A stretch of DNA of 64,000 bases from Agrobacterium tumefaciens. GTDB taxonomy: Bacteria; Pseudomonadota; Alphaproteobacteria; Rhizobiales; Rhizobiaceae. A model generated the notes under the pieces. That model worked only from the letters and a program-made list of their open reading frames with translations, did no database searches and had not been told where the DNA came from. Location of the stretch: the NCBI RefSeq assembly GCF_000834635.1, contig NZ_JXQV01000005.1:186001-250000 (forward strand), read 5' to 3'. Below, piece after piece: positions 10,834-19,206 of the stretch; position 1 is the stretch's first letter; the number at the start of each line of letters is the position of its first letter. The position numbers were made by a program, and so were the translations under genes.

Positions 10834-11733
10834 CTATAGCTCCATATTGGGGTTAGCCAAGGCGGCACGCAGTCTTTTGCCCATTGGAAGATTGATGTTG
10901 ACGCCTATTCCCGGCGCAGTGCTCTCAAACCACCGCCTGTAGATCTCGGGCATGTCTGCGCTTTTGTAGATCTCGGCAAGGGCCTCGTTGACAGCAGTCG
11001 CAAACTCTTTGTCATCCAGGCGCATCATGAATCCGAACGGCTGAGCATCGGTGACTTTTTCCAGGGAAACGCGATAATCACTGGGATTTTTCGTTCGGGC
11101 GATCATGGTGCGGAGCAAAACCTCGTCCATGACAAAGGCCGACACTCGGCCATCCGTCACCATGTCAAATGCCGACTGGAGCGTTTCGGTCGGCACCACC
11201 GATACATTCAATTTGTTCGTTCGGTTGGCTTCATTGATGTCGCTGACGTTGACAGTGCCGCGGGCGACACTGACAGAACGACCCTTCAAGTCTGCCAGCG
11301 TCACCAGATTACTTTTGGTCAGCGACACAAAACGGGTAGCGCCGTAAAAATGGCTTATGGCGAAAATCGCACTTTTTCGCCGCTCTACAGTATTGGTGCT
11401 GGCGTTGCATTCTATGTCGATTTCGCCGCTATTGAGAAGTTGCACCCGGTTGCTGGGCGTGCGTGGCAGGTAGGCAATCTCGAGAGTGGGCAAACCGAGG
11501 CGGAGTTTCAGCTTTTCCGCGACGCGATTGCACAAATCGATCGAGTAACCCATGATCTGACCATTGCTTGCGGCAAAGGAAAAAGGAGGCGTCGCGCCAT
11601 AGCCAATGCGGATTTTTCCGGTTTCCTTGATGCGCTCCAGCGTGAACTGGGTAAAGTCTGCCGCAGCAGCGCAGGAAAGTGAGACGAGCAAGGCAGCGGG
11701 CAACATGAAAAGTGTCTTAAGCGAACGCCTCAT
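10834..11733 (-). CDS. Amino-acid-type periplasmic binding protein (SBP family 3)
   Basis: 299 residues with a signal peptide (MRRSLKTLFMLPAALLVSLSCAAAA) and a family 3 solute-binding fold (IRIGYGATPPFSFAA, GYSIDLCNRVA, STNTVERRK, VARGTVNVSD). It resembles the glutamate/aspartate-binding GltI group. Third gene of a minus-strand set: GGDEF-EAL protein, then a paralogous binding protein with a 4-bp overlap, then this gene. No permease or ATPase gene is near. It may deliver ligand to a distant transporter or serve as a sensor subunit for the GGDEF-EAL protein; the latter is inference from the operon. Confidence 0.85.
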   Translation of the reverse strand: MRRSLKTLFMLPAALLVSLSCAAAADFTQFTLERIKETGKIRIGYGATPPFSFAASNGQIMGYSIDLCNRVAEKLKLRLGLPTLEIAYLPRTPSNRVQLLNSGEIDIECNASTNTVERRKSAIFAISHFYGATRFVSLTKSNLVTLADLKGRSVSVARGTVNVSDINEANRTNKLNVSVVPTETLQSAFDMVTDGRVSAFVMDEVLLRTMIARTKNPSDYRVSLEKVTDAQPFGFMMRLDDKEFATAVNEALAEIYKSADMPEIYRRWFESTAPGIGVNINLPMGKRLRAALANPNMEL

Positions 11734-12677
11734 TTCAGATACTCCTGCGGATCATCAAAGGTCGCCTGTAGCTCCGCAGATATCGGAAGATTGAAATTGC
11801 GCCCTTCCGGTGGCAGAGGTGCCATGAACCACTTGTCGTAGATGTGATTGATTTCACCGCTGACGAAAAGCTGGCGCAACGTGTCATTGACGAGTTTTTG
11901 AAACGGCTCATCACCCTTGCGCATCAATATTCCATAGGGTTCTGGCGGCCCGAACGTTTCAGAAGACACCAAATAATCATCGGGCCTCTTTGAGAAAGCG
12001 ACCTGCGCAGCCAGCAAAACCCCATCCATAACAAAGGCACTGGCCTTGTTATTCTCCACAAAGGCGAAGCCATCCGAATTTTGCTTCGCGAGCATCACTG
12101 AAATATTCAGTTTGTCTGCGCGATTGATGGTCTGCAACTGCTCGATATTGACGGTGCCAGTCGTGGCAGCCACCGTGCGTCCGGCCAGATCCTTGATGGT
12201 TTTTACCCCACTTGCTTTCTTTGCAACGAAGCGAGTGGCCGTGATGAAGTGGGGATACGAGAATGACACCAGTTCGCGTCGTTCTGCATTGTTGGTCGTG
12301 GCACTGCACTCAAGATCGATCTTGCCACTTTTGACCAGAACAAAGCGGGTAGCCGGGGTTGCCAGCACGTAATTGATATTGATTTTATCAAGCTTCAGGT
12401 GGCTGCGCACACGATCAGCAATGTGTTGGCAGAGTTCTATCGTGTAGCCAATCGCCCCACCATCTGGACCCCTAAAGGCAAAGGGAACCTCATCTTCGCG
12501 ATAGCCGATGGAGATTGTCTTGGTTTGGGCAATCTTATCCAGTGTGCCAATATCATGCGCCTGCACCGGGGAGGCGGCAACGCTGGCAATCTGGAAGAGA
12601 GCGAAGCCATAAAGACCAGCTCTCGCGGCGATTTTTAGCAGCTTCTCACTCGCTGGCAGAACAACAGGATATCGCAT
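11730..12677 (-). CDS. Amino-acid-type periplasmic binding protein, tandem paralogue
   Basis: 315 residues, paralogous to the next gene: the same blocks are seen (ISIGYREDEVPFAFRG, GYTIELCQHIA, LECSATTNNAERRE, TTGTVNIEQL, ASAFVMDGVLL). Export is likely by the hydrophobic segment at residues 16-38 (GLYGFALFQIASVAASPVQA), which has a rather long N-region. It starts 4 bp after the stop of the GGDEF-EAL gene and overlaps the downstream paralogue by 4 bp, so the three genes are very probably one transcript. Ligand unknown; acidic amino acids are a guess from family similarity. Confidence 0.82.
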   Translation of the reverse strand: MRYPVVLPASEKLLKIAARAGLYGFALFQIASVAASPVQAHDIGTLDKIAQTKTISIGYREDEVPFAFRGPDGGAIGYTIELCQHIADRVRSHLKLDKININYVLATPATRFVLVKSGKIDLECSATTNNAERRELVSFSYPHFITATRFVAKKASGVKTIKDLAGRTVAATTGTVNIEQLQTINRADKLNISVMLAKQNSDGFAFVENNKASAFVMDGVLLAAQVAFSKRPDDYLVSSETFGPPEPYGILMRKGDEPFQKLVNDTLRQLFVSGEINHIYDKWFMAPLPPEGRNFNLPISAELQATFDDPQEYLK

Positions 12678-12681
12678 TTCT

Positions 12682-14904
12682 TCACGCTCCTAGCGATGAG
12701 ACCTTCCGGGGGTATAGGCTTTGATAGATATTTTGAATGTCTTGAACGTTTGCAGGCCGAGCGAGGTGATAGCCCTGCCCTAGTGTGCAGCCAAGCAAGC
12801 GCATGAATTCGAGCTGATATTCATTCTCGATACCCTCCGCAGTTGTTTGAAGCCCAAGGCTTTTTGCCAATTGCAGAAGATTGGTCACCACGGCGCGGCT
12901 ATCTGCGCGATCTTCAACGTGCATGACGAAGCTGCGATCAATCTTGATTTTGGTGATTGGCAGGTTGAGAAGGTAGCTGAGGCCGGAATAGCCCGTACCA
13001 AAATCATCCAGCGCAATGCCGATGCCGAGGTCGCGGAGTTCCTCAAGCATTTCCTTGCATTCAAGCGAGGAAATCTGCGCGCTCTCCGTCAATTCCAGTT
13101 CCAGCCTGTGTGCCGGAACGCGATAGGCCGACAATGCGGCTTTGACCTTGTCGGCAAAATTCCTCTGCTTGAGCTGAACGGACGAAACGTTGACGGCCAC
13201 AAATGTGTTTGCGGGCAGATTTGCAATATCTGCGCAGGCCATCTTCATGACCCAATCACCAATCGCGATGATCTGTCCGGTCTTTTCTGCAACGGGAATG
13301 AAATCTGCGGGAGAAACCCAGCCAAGCCTTGGATGCTTCCATCTCAGCAAGGCCTCAAAACCAACCGGCTGCGGCTGTGCGACAGAGAAAATCGGCTGAT
13401 AAAACAGCTCGAATTCGTCGTTGCGCAACGCTGCGTCCAGATCGTGCTGAAGGACATGACCTCGCTCACCGGACATTTCCATGCCCGGCTTGAAGAAGCG
13501 AAATGTTCCCCGCCCCTCGGACTTGGCGGCATAAAGCGCAATATCCGCCTTGTTCAGTAGCTCTGAAATTTCAGTGCCCTCTGCCGTATCGAGGCAGATC
13601 CCGATGCTGGTGCCGACCGAGACTTGCTTGCCAAGCAGCATGAAAGGCCGGGCAACAGCGCGGATGACATTTGAGGCGAGCTTGCTGGCCTCCACAAGAG
13701 CGTCTTTGCGCACCACTTGCAGAACCGCAAATTCATCGCCGCCAAGACGTGCGGCAATATCACCCGGTCGCATCAGCAAGAGCAGACGCTCGGCGAAGGA
13801 CGTCAACAGTGCATCTCCACTGGCATGTCCAAGGCCGTCATTGATGGATTTGAAACGATCGAGGTCCAACAGCATGATGTTGAAACGGCGGCCATTGTCT
13901 CCGGTCGGGGTCAGCAATTCCTCAAGCTTCTTGCCGAAGAATGCACGATTGGGCAATCCGGTCAGTGGGTCGTGATGGGCAAGGTGCTCCATATGCTTGG
14001 CGACATCCCGCACCTGCCGCAAATGCTCTCGCTCCACGACCGCTTCTCTCAGCGTTTCGATTGCCACCGCCAGACGGCCGATCTCATCATGCCTGCCCTG
14101 AAACGGGGTCACCATGCGCGTATCATCGCGGGCGATGCGGCTGAGCGCACCGACAAGGTCGGGAACGGGCTTGAATACCTTGCGCATGATCAAAGTGACC
14201 GCCGCGCCAGTGAAAATCAGGATCGTCACAAGCAGGATGGCAGAGTTGCGGAACAGCCTGTTCTGACTTTCGTGCAACAGCGCCGCCTCACCAATGGACG
14301 TAACGACAGCACCCTGCAATTCGCTCTTTGATGTGAGGATCGGTACATAGGCAATGAAATGGCTGATCCCGCCCACATCAGCCAGACCAACAAAAAACTC
14401 GTCCGGATTGGTCTCCGGGGGTAGCGTCAAGCCGATACCGGTCGTTGATCCAAATGCTTCAGCCGAACTGACGAAGCTCTGCTGTCCGGACGATTTCTGA
14501 AACAGCCAGATATTGTTTTTGGTCTGCGCTGCGGCCACGGCCAGCACATCTGCGGGGTTAAATCCTGTATCCAGTATCGACGCGTCGTCGCCCAACGGGC
14601 GCTCACTGATGATCCTGGTGATCTGACCGTCATCGGCACTGTCAATCGCGATGAAGGTATATATGGAGCGGATGGCAGAACTCGTGACCTGAGCATTTAA
14701 CTCGGCCTGCCTGCGCCACTGTTCCAGCGAGCCATGCTCAACCATGACCCAGCCGATTGTTGCCCCCGTAATATAGGCAAGCACGACGCTGGAGACGAGA
14801 AAGACGTTAATTTTCCAGAAGAGCGAATGATACCACACAAGGCGCGTTTGGCCCGACTGGAGATCGCCAATCTCCGCTTCAGCCTTGTTTCTGTCTTGTA
14901 CCAT
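12682..14904 (-). CDS. Membrane GGDEF-EAL cyclic-di-GMP protein
   Basis: 740 residues. Order: TM1 about 32-54, periplasmic sensor about 55-220, TM2 about 221-241, HAMP-like linker to about 295, GGDEF domain with an intact GGDEF at 388-392, and EAL domain with intact EAL at 517-519 plus DDFGTGYSGLSYL. An RxxD inhibitory site (RPGD, 379-382) is five residues before GGDEF, so product feedback is possible. Both catalytic motifs look competent; net direction cannot be told. It leads an operon with two periplasmic binding proteins, suggesting that its periplasmic domain reads their ligand state. The ribosome site is weak. Confidence 0.88.
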   Translation of the reverse strand: MVQDRNKAEAEIGDLQSGQTRLVWYHSLFWKINVFLVSSVVLAYITGATIGWVMVEHGSLEQWRRQAELNAQVTSSAIRSIYTFIAIDSADDGQITRIISERPLGDDASILDTGFNPADVLAVAAAQTKNNIWLFQKSSGQQSFVSSAEAFGSTTGIGLTLPPETNPDEFFVGLADVGGISHFIAYVPILTSKSELQGAVVTSIGEAALLHESQNRLFRNSAILLVTILIFTGAAVTLIMRKVFKPVPDLVGALSRIARDDTRMVTPFQGRHDEIGRLAVAIETLREAVVEREHLRQVRDVAKHMEHLAHHDPLTGLPNRAFFGKKLEELLTPTGDNGRRFNIMLLDLDRFKSINDGLGHASGDALLTSFAERLLLLMRPGDIAARLGGDEFAVLQVVRKDALVEASKLASNVIRAVARPFMLLGKQVSVGTSIGICLDTAEGTEISELLNKADIALYAAKSEGRGTFRFFKPGMEMSGERGHVLQHDLDAALRNDEFELFYQPIFSVAQPQPVGFEALLRWKHPRLGWVSPADFIPVAEKTGQIIAIGDWVMKMACADIANLPANTFVAVNVSSVQLKQRNFADKVKAALSAYRVPAHRLELELTESAQISSLECKEMLEELRDLGIGIALDDFGTGYSGLSYLLNLPITKIKIDRSFVMHVEDRADSRAVVTNLLQLAKSLGLQTTAEGIENEYQLEFMRLLGCTLGQGYHLARPANVQDIQNIYQSLYPRKVSSLGA

Positions 14905-15095
14905 GTCGGCCTGAGCCCTCTTCCCCCGAAGGCTGCGACCATAGAAGCGTGTGCCTTAACCCATGGTTTAAGAGGGTATGTGATGTGCTACTCGGCACAA
15001 CCAATGCAAGACATGGCAAACAGAACCTAAAGACGGCGAAGGATATTTCATATTGGCGTCAAAGTGGAACGACGCATTGTCTCTCAAACAGAAAA

Positions 15096-15119
15096 CCCGC
15101 CGGACGTAACTCCGGCGGG
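15096..15119 (-). terminator. Rho-independent terminator of the O-demethylase gene
   Basis: 9-bp perfect GC-rich stem (CCCGCCGGA with TCCGGCGGG), 6-base loop; on the minus strand it is followed by TTTTC. It starts 18 bp past the stop of the gene ending at 15138. Confidence 0.85.
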
Positions 15120-15137
15120 CTGTCTAGCTTGCGTTAA

Positions 15138-16556
15138 TCAGGCGCGCCTGGAGCGCCAACTTTCAGCATAGTTTTCACGCGCCTCGCGTGCGTAAGGCGT
15201 TTGCGAGACGCGAACGCGGATCTTTGCCTGCTTGTGCGGTGTTTCGATCGACGTCTTGCGAGACCCACCATCTGGCTCTCCCCACACCAGAGTGAGAATG
15301 TCGCCAATCTTGACATCGGCGTTCACCACGCCCAGCGAAAGCATGCACCGTTCATTGTAGGAATACCCATTGAACATGGACATGCCGACCCTGTTTCCGG
15401 CGTCGTCGAGTATGAGATCGGCGCTGGTGGAAGCATAGTTGGCCACGGGGAAGTCGATCCACTTGTAATGTTCTTCACCCGGACGGAACGCCGATGCGAT
15501 GACCTCCACCACGTCCTCCGCGTTCCACTCAAACGTCACCTTCTTGCGGTGCGCTTGACCCTTCTGCCGCTCAAGCGCCGACTTGCCGATGAAGTCGTCC
15601 TTCTTCCAGCCAATGTAGAAATCATAGCCAAGCTCGAACGGATTGAGGTAATAGTCCTCGATATTCTCAGAGACAAAGCTGCCGCCAATCGCGCCGTTGG
15701 CTTCGTAGGAATCCACGCCCAACCACTCGCGATAGGCTTTCAACATGCCGTCGCCCGTATAAATCCCAGGCAGTGGAGATGGAATCCATCCCGATTCAAG
15801 CGTGTTTGTGGAGTAAGCGCGGCTGCCACACCGCACCAGATCGACCTCGGCCTCCTTGGCCGCTTCAAGTATGCAGGCAAGAACATAGCTCTTGTCTTCA
15901 TAGGGGCCCCAGATTTCAAGCCCGGGCGCACCGGACATGCCATGACGAAGGGCCTTTACCTTTTTCGAGCCGACATTGATCCAATCCACATGGAAGAACT
16001 TGATGTCAGGCACAGGGCCGCGGTTCAGTTTCTCGAAAATCTTCGGCGCTTCTGGCCCCTGTATCTGATACCGATAATGCGTGCGAAGCACTCGCTCGCC
16101 TTCGGGGCGGGATGTGGAGCGCGGATCATGCTTGAGACGCACATTCCATTTCCCATAGGCCGCGCAAAACATTAGCCAGTTGGAGGTCGGTGCGCGCCCG
16201 ACCAGAATGAACTTGTCTTGCCGCTCCCTGAAAATGATATGGTCGCCGATGACATGGCCCGCCGGCGTGACGGGAACGAAATGCTTAGCGCGATTAAGAT
16301 CGAAGTTCGAAAATGAATTGATGCCGTGATAGCTCAGGAATTTCTCGGCGTCCGGCCCTTCGACCGTCAACTCGTCCATATGGTGGGACTGGTCAAACAA
16401 TACAGCGGAGTGGCGCCATGCCGCCTGCTCCGTTCGCCAATTACTGAACTCGGGCGTCACGACAGGGTATACATACATCCCGCTTTGTGAGTTTCTCAAA
16501 CGCCCGACAATATCGGGATTCTCATTCAGAATGTCATCCAGACTGGTATTGGCCAA
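15138..16556 (-). CDS. ligM: Tetrahydrofolate-dependent aryl O-demethylase (LigM/DesA type)
   Basis: 472 residues, essentially the length of Sphingobium LigM. It belongs to the GcvT/aminomethyltransferase fold, and long stretches match what I know of LigM: YPVVTPEFSNWRTEQ, FVPVTPAGHVIGDHIIF, LRHGMSGAPGLEIWGPYE, YSTNTLESGWIPSPLPGIYT, GAIGGSFVSENIEDYY. These enzymes move the methoxy methyl of vanillate, 3-O-methylgallate or syringate to THF, giving 5-methyl-THF. With the pca operon and the Fcs cluster in the same window, vanillate to protocatechuate is the likely reaction. Regulated by the adjacent GntR protein through the palindrome at 16584. Exact substrate is inference. Confidence 0.87.
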   Translation of the reverse strand: MANTSLDDILNENPDIVGRLRNSQSGMYVYPVVTPEFSNWRTEQAAWRHSAVLFDQSHHMDELTVEGPDAEKFLSYHGINSFSNFDLNRAKHFVPVTPAGHVIGDHIIFRERQDKFILVGRAPTSNWLMFCAAYGKWNVRLKHDPRSTSRPEGERVLRTHYRYQIQGPEAPKIFEKLNRGPVPDIKFFHVDWINVGSKKVKALRHGMSGAPGLEIWGPYEDKSYVLACILEAAKEAEVDLVRCGSRAYSTNTLESGWIPSPLPGIYTGDGMLKAYREWLGVDSYEANGAIGGSFVSENIEDYYLNPFELGYDFYIGWKKDDFIGKSALERQKGQAHRKKVTFEWNAEDVVEVIASAFRPGEEHYKWIDFPVANYASTSADLILDDAGNRVGMSMFNGYSYNERCMLSLGVVNADVKIGDILTLVWGEPDGGSRKTSIETPHKQAKIRVRVSQTPYAREARENYAESWRSRRA

Positions 16557-16583
16557 TGCATTATCCTCCCAAGATATTCAGCA

Positions 16584-16597
16584 TAATGTATACATTA
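16584..16597. promoter_or_regulatory. GntR-type operator upstream of ligM
   Basis: Perfect 14-bp palindrome TAATGTATACATTA, 28 bp upstream of the demethylase start. The same core ATGTATACAT occurs before the metF-like gene at 17511. A single GntR gene lies between the two targets. Confidence 0.75.
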
Positions 16598-16646
16598 AGG
16601 CCGAGACTGGGGCGTATTGCAAGCCCGTATTTTCTCTCTCGCCACA

Positions 16647-17381
16647 TTAGCGATGGATCAGGGCCAGCCCGGGAATTTTGTGGAGCAAGCCGGGCTCCTC
16701 GTCGAAAATGTAATCAAGATTGTAGCGGGCGGTGCGCGCATGCTCGCGCGCCATGGCTTCGGCGCGTGCACCTTCACGGGCAGCGATTGCCTTGACGAGC
16801 TCATGATGCTGCGCCTGAGCAAAGCGCAGTGAACGCCAGAATGCCGAGATTTGCAGCCGATTGGGAACGAATGCGGAAGGAGATGCGAATGGAAGGGCGC
16901 AGGCGCGCTCAACTTCGCGCCTGATCACATCGCTTCCGGCAAGGCCCGCCAATTGCTGATGGAAGAGCGCATTAAGTTCTGAATAAGCATCGAAATTCAC
17001 GTCGTCCTGCGCCGCACCGAAACAGCGATCCAGCCTTGCCAGTGTCGCGCGGATTTCATCGAGAGCCTCAACCTCGGCGCCTCGCTCTGCGGCAAGACGC
17101 GCAGCGGTACCCTCCATCACGCCGCGCAATTCGATGGAATCGATGACGTCAGCATAAACAAAGCGGCGGACCACGAAACCGCCATTCGGCAGGCGATCCA
17201 GCAAACCTTCTTCACACAAGCGCGACAGCGCTTCCCTGACCGGCGTGCGCGAAATGTCGAGCTGAGACGCCAGGGAAACCTCAAACAGCCGCATGCCTCC
17301 ATGCAACTCACCACTGAAGATTTTCTCTCGCAGCTCAACAACTGCCCGTCGCCCGTGCGTTGCGGTGTCATTTGGTTTCAT
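16647..17381 (-). CDS. GntR-family (FadR/FCD) regulator of the O-demethylase locus
   Basis: 244 residues: winged HTH at about 15-75 (LREKIFSGELHGGMRLFEVSLASQLDISRTPVREAL) and a helical FCD ligand domain with VMEGTAARLAAERG, NALFHQQLAG and QHHELVKAI carrying the usual metal-binding histidine pattern. The start at 17381 (MKPNDTATHG) has GGAG upstream; 29 extra codons are open but less likely. It lies between ligM and metF, each of which carries the palindrome ATGTATACAT. The ligand is probably an aromatic acid such as vanillate; this is inference. A weaker copy TTGTATTCAT at 17431-17440 may give autoregulation. Confidence 0.88.
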   Translation of the reverse strand: MKPNDTATHGRRAVVELREKIFSGELHGGMRLFEVSLASQLDISRTPVREALSRLCEEGLLDRLPNGGFVVRRFVYADVIDSIELRGVMEGTAARLAAERGAEVEALDEIRATLARLDRCFGAAQDDVNFDAYSELNALFHQQLAGLAGSDVIRREVERACALPFASPSAFVPNRLQISAFWRSLRFAQAQHHELVKAIAAREGARAEAMAREHARTARYNLDYIFDEEPGLLHKIPGLALIHR

Positions 17382-17510
17382 TTTCGATAGGCTCCACCGA
17401 CTTCCTGGATGCAGGACTATACACGCCAGATTGTATTCATGAAGACCTATTGAAAGTGAAATTTGCATGAAACAAACGCACTCAATCCTCTCTTGTGAGA
17501 CTGACCGTTG

Positions 17511-17520
17511 ATGTATACAT
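17511..17520. promoter_or_regulatory. GntR-type operator upstream of metF-like gene
   Basis: Palindrome ATGTATACAT, identical in core to the site before ligM, ending 18 bp before the metF start. Binding here would block initiation, so repression is the simplest model. Confidence 0.72.
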
Positions 17521-17538
17521 TTAAATGCCGCCGGGGAG

Positions 17539-18468
17539 ATGAACGCCTTGCTGAACGTTGAAAAAAATCCAGAGAATGAATTGCATCAAGGCCTGCCCGA
17601 CACCGCTGACCATTTGCTTGCGAGGTCGATTGAGGTGATGCCTCGAACCGCGGCCAAGATCGACAATTTCAAGACCATTCTTCCGGCAGGCACGCGCGTC
17701 TACATTGCGCACATCGCTGGCACATCGATAGACGACATGGTGAAAACCGCAGCCCGTATCACAGCGGAAGGTTTTACAGCCATGCCGCATTTCCCGGCGC
17801 GCTCCATTCCCGACGCAGCGACGCTCGAACTGTGGCTGAAGCGCTATTCCCTTGAGGCGGGTGTGACAGAAGCGCTGCTTCTGGGTGGTGGCGAGGCGCG
17901 GCCTGCAGGTACGTTGAGCAGTTCAATGGACCTTCTGGCAACTGGACTGTTCGACCAATATGGCTTTAAGCGCCTGCATGTTGCTGGTCACCCTGAGGGC
18001 AGCAAGCAGATTGACAGGGATGGCTCAACAACAGAGGTCGATGCCGCATTATCATGGAAGAATGACTTTTCTCGCCAGACCGACGCCCGGATGGCAATCG
18101 TCACCCAGTTCGGCTTCGATCCTAAGATCGTGACGGATTGGGCTGAGCGTATCCAGAAGTCTGGTATCACCCTTCCCATCCATGTGGGAATAGCCGGACC
18201 CACCAAGCTTCAGACCTTGATCAAATTTGCGATATCCTGCGGGGTAGGCCCTTCGCTTAAGGTCCTACAAAAGCGGGCAATGGATATCAGCCGCCTGTTC
18301 ACGCCCTATGAGCCAACGGAATTTGTGTCCGCGCTCACTGACTATAAAACGCAAAACCCTGATACGCTGATCGAGCAATTGCATGTCTTTCCGCTCGGCG
18401 GCATCGCAGCCGGTGCGGACTGGATGGCCCGGAACATCAGTGACCAAAGGAATGCAGCCAGCACTTGA
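17539..18468 (+). CDS. metF: MetF-like methylenetetrahydrofolate reductase
   Basis: 309 residues of the MTHFR TIM-barrel family: VYIAHIAGTSIDDMVKTAARI, AMPHFPARSI, LLLGGGEARPAGT, LHVAGHPEGSKQ, GVGPSLKVL. In aryl demethylation the enzyme oxidises 5-methyl-THF back to methylene-THF. The shared operator with ligM supports that role rather than methionine synthesis. Start is ambiguous: GGGGAG directly abuts ATG 17539, while an in-frame TTG at 17548 has nine bases of spacing from the same GGGGAG. No formate-THF ligase or FolD gene is seen nearby. A hairpin overlaps the 3' end. Confidence 0.82.
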   Translation: MNALLNVEKNPENELHQGLPDTADHLLARSIEVMPRTAAKIDNFKTILPAGTRVYIAHIAGTSIDDMVKTAARITAEGFTAMPHFPARSIPDAATLELWLKRYSLEAGVTEALLLGGGEARPAGTLSSSMDLLATGLFDQYGFKRLHVAGHPEGSKQIDRDGSTTEVDAALSWKNDFSRQTDARMAIVTQFGFDPKIVTDWAERIQKSGITLPIHVGIAGPTKLQTLIKFAISCGVGPSLKVLQKRAMDISRLFTPYEPTEFVSALTDYKTQNPDTLIEQLHVFPLGGIAAGADWMARNISDQRNAAST

Positions 18469-18479
18469 CTGCATTCCTT
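18447..18479. terminator. Convergent hairpin between metF and ABC ATPase gene
   Basis: Perfect 11-bp stem AAGGAATGCAG / CTGCATTCCTT with an 11-base loop. It overlaps the last codons of the metF-like gene and lies 13 bp from the end of the convergent gene, so it can serve both directions. Confidence 0.75.
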
Positions 18480-18492
18480 GTCGATCGGACAA

Positions 18493-19206
18493 TCAGGCTG
18501 GCGCAGTGCCGAGATAGCTCTCCATCAACGCCGGATTGCTGGAAAGTTCCGCCGCTGGTCCTGAAAGCTTCACCTCGCCCAGTTCCATGAGATATCCGAA
18601 ATCCGCGATTTCCAGAGCTGCGCGAGCATTCTGCTCCACGAGCAAAACGGAAACTCCGGTCTCGCGCAGTTCAGACACGATGCGAAGAATATCGGCGACG
18701 ATGCGCGGTGCCAGACCCAGGCTTGGCTCATCCAGCAGCAGCAATCGCGGCCTGCTCATCAATGCACGCGCCAGCGCGAGCATTTGCCTTTCACCTCCCG
18801 ATAGCGTTCCCGCCAGCTGCTTTCGGCGCTCTCCCAGTCTCGGAAAACGGTCGTAAAGTTGCGCGCTGGTTTCGGCACGCTCCTGGCGGGATCGAAGAAA
18901 TCCACCGAGTTCGATATTGTCTTCCACGGTCATGGTGGAAAACAACTCACGGCGCTCAGGAACGAGACAGAACCCGGCGGCCACCCTTGCCTCAACGGAT
19001 GCTGGCACAGGTTTCCCGTCATAGTGAACCATCCCGCTGCTGGGAATGATCCCCATCGCAGCATTGAGAAGCGTCGTCTTGCCCGCGCCATTGGCACCGA
19101 TGACGGTGACAATACTGCCTGCCTTCATTGTCAGCGACAGGCCATGCACCACTTGAGCGTGACCGTAGGAGACGTTGAGGTCCTTTATCTCAAGAAGATG
19201 GGTCAT
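18493..19206 (-). CDS. LivF-type ABC transporter ATPase
   Basis: 237 residues. Walker A GANGAGKTT near residue 38, ABC signature LSGGERQMLALARAL, Walker B LLLLDEPSLGLAP, and the H-loop changed to Gln (VLLVEQNA), as is usual for LivF. Last gene of the Fcs operon; overlaps the fused permease-ATPase gene by 4 bp. The transporter is of the branched-chain/hydrophobic amino acid type, a group that also includes systems for phenylpropanoid acids in Rhodopseudomonas. Linkage to fcs suggests hydroxycinnamate uptake. Confidence 0.9.
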   Translation of the reverse strand: MTHLLEIKDLNVSYGHAQVVHGLSLTMKAGSIVTVIGANGAGKTTLLNAAMGIIPSSGMVHYDGKPVPASVEARVAAGFCLVPERRELFSTMTVEDNIELGGFLRSRQERAETSAQLYDRFPRLGERRKQLAGTLSGGERQMLALARALMSRPRLLLLDEPSLGLAPRIVADILRIVSELRETGVSVLLVEQNARAALEIADFGYLMELGEVKLSGPAAELSSNPALMESYLGTAPA

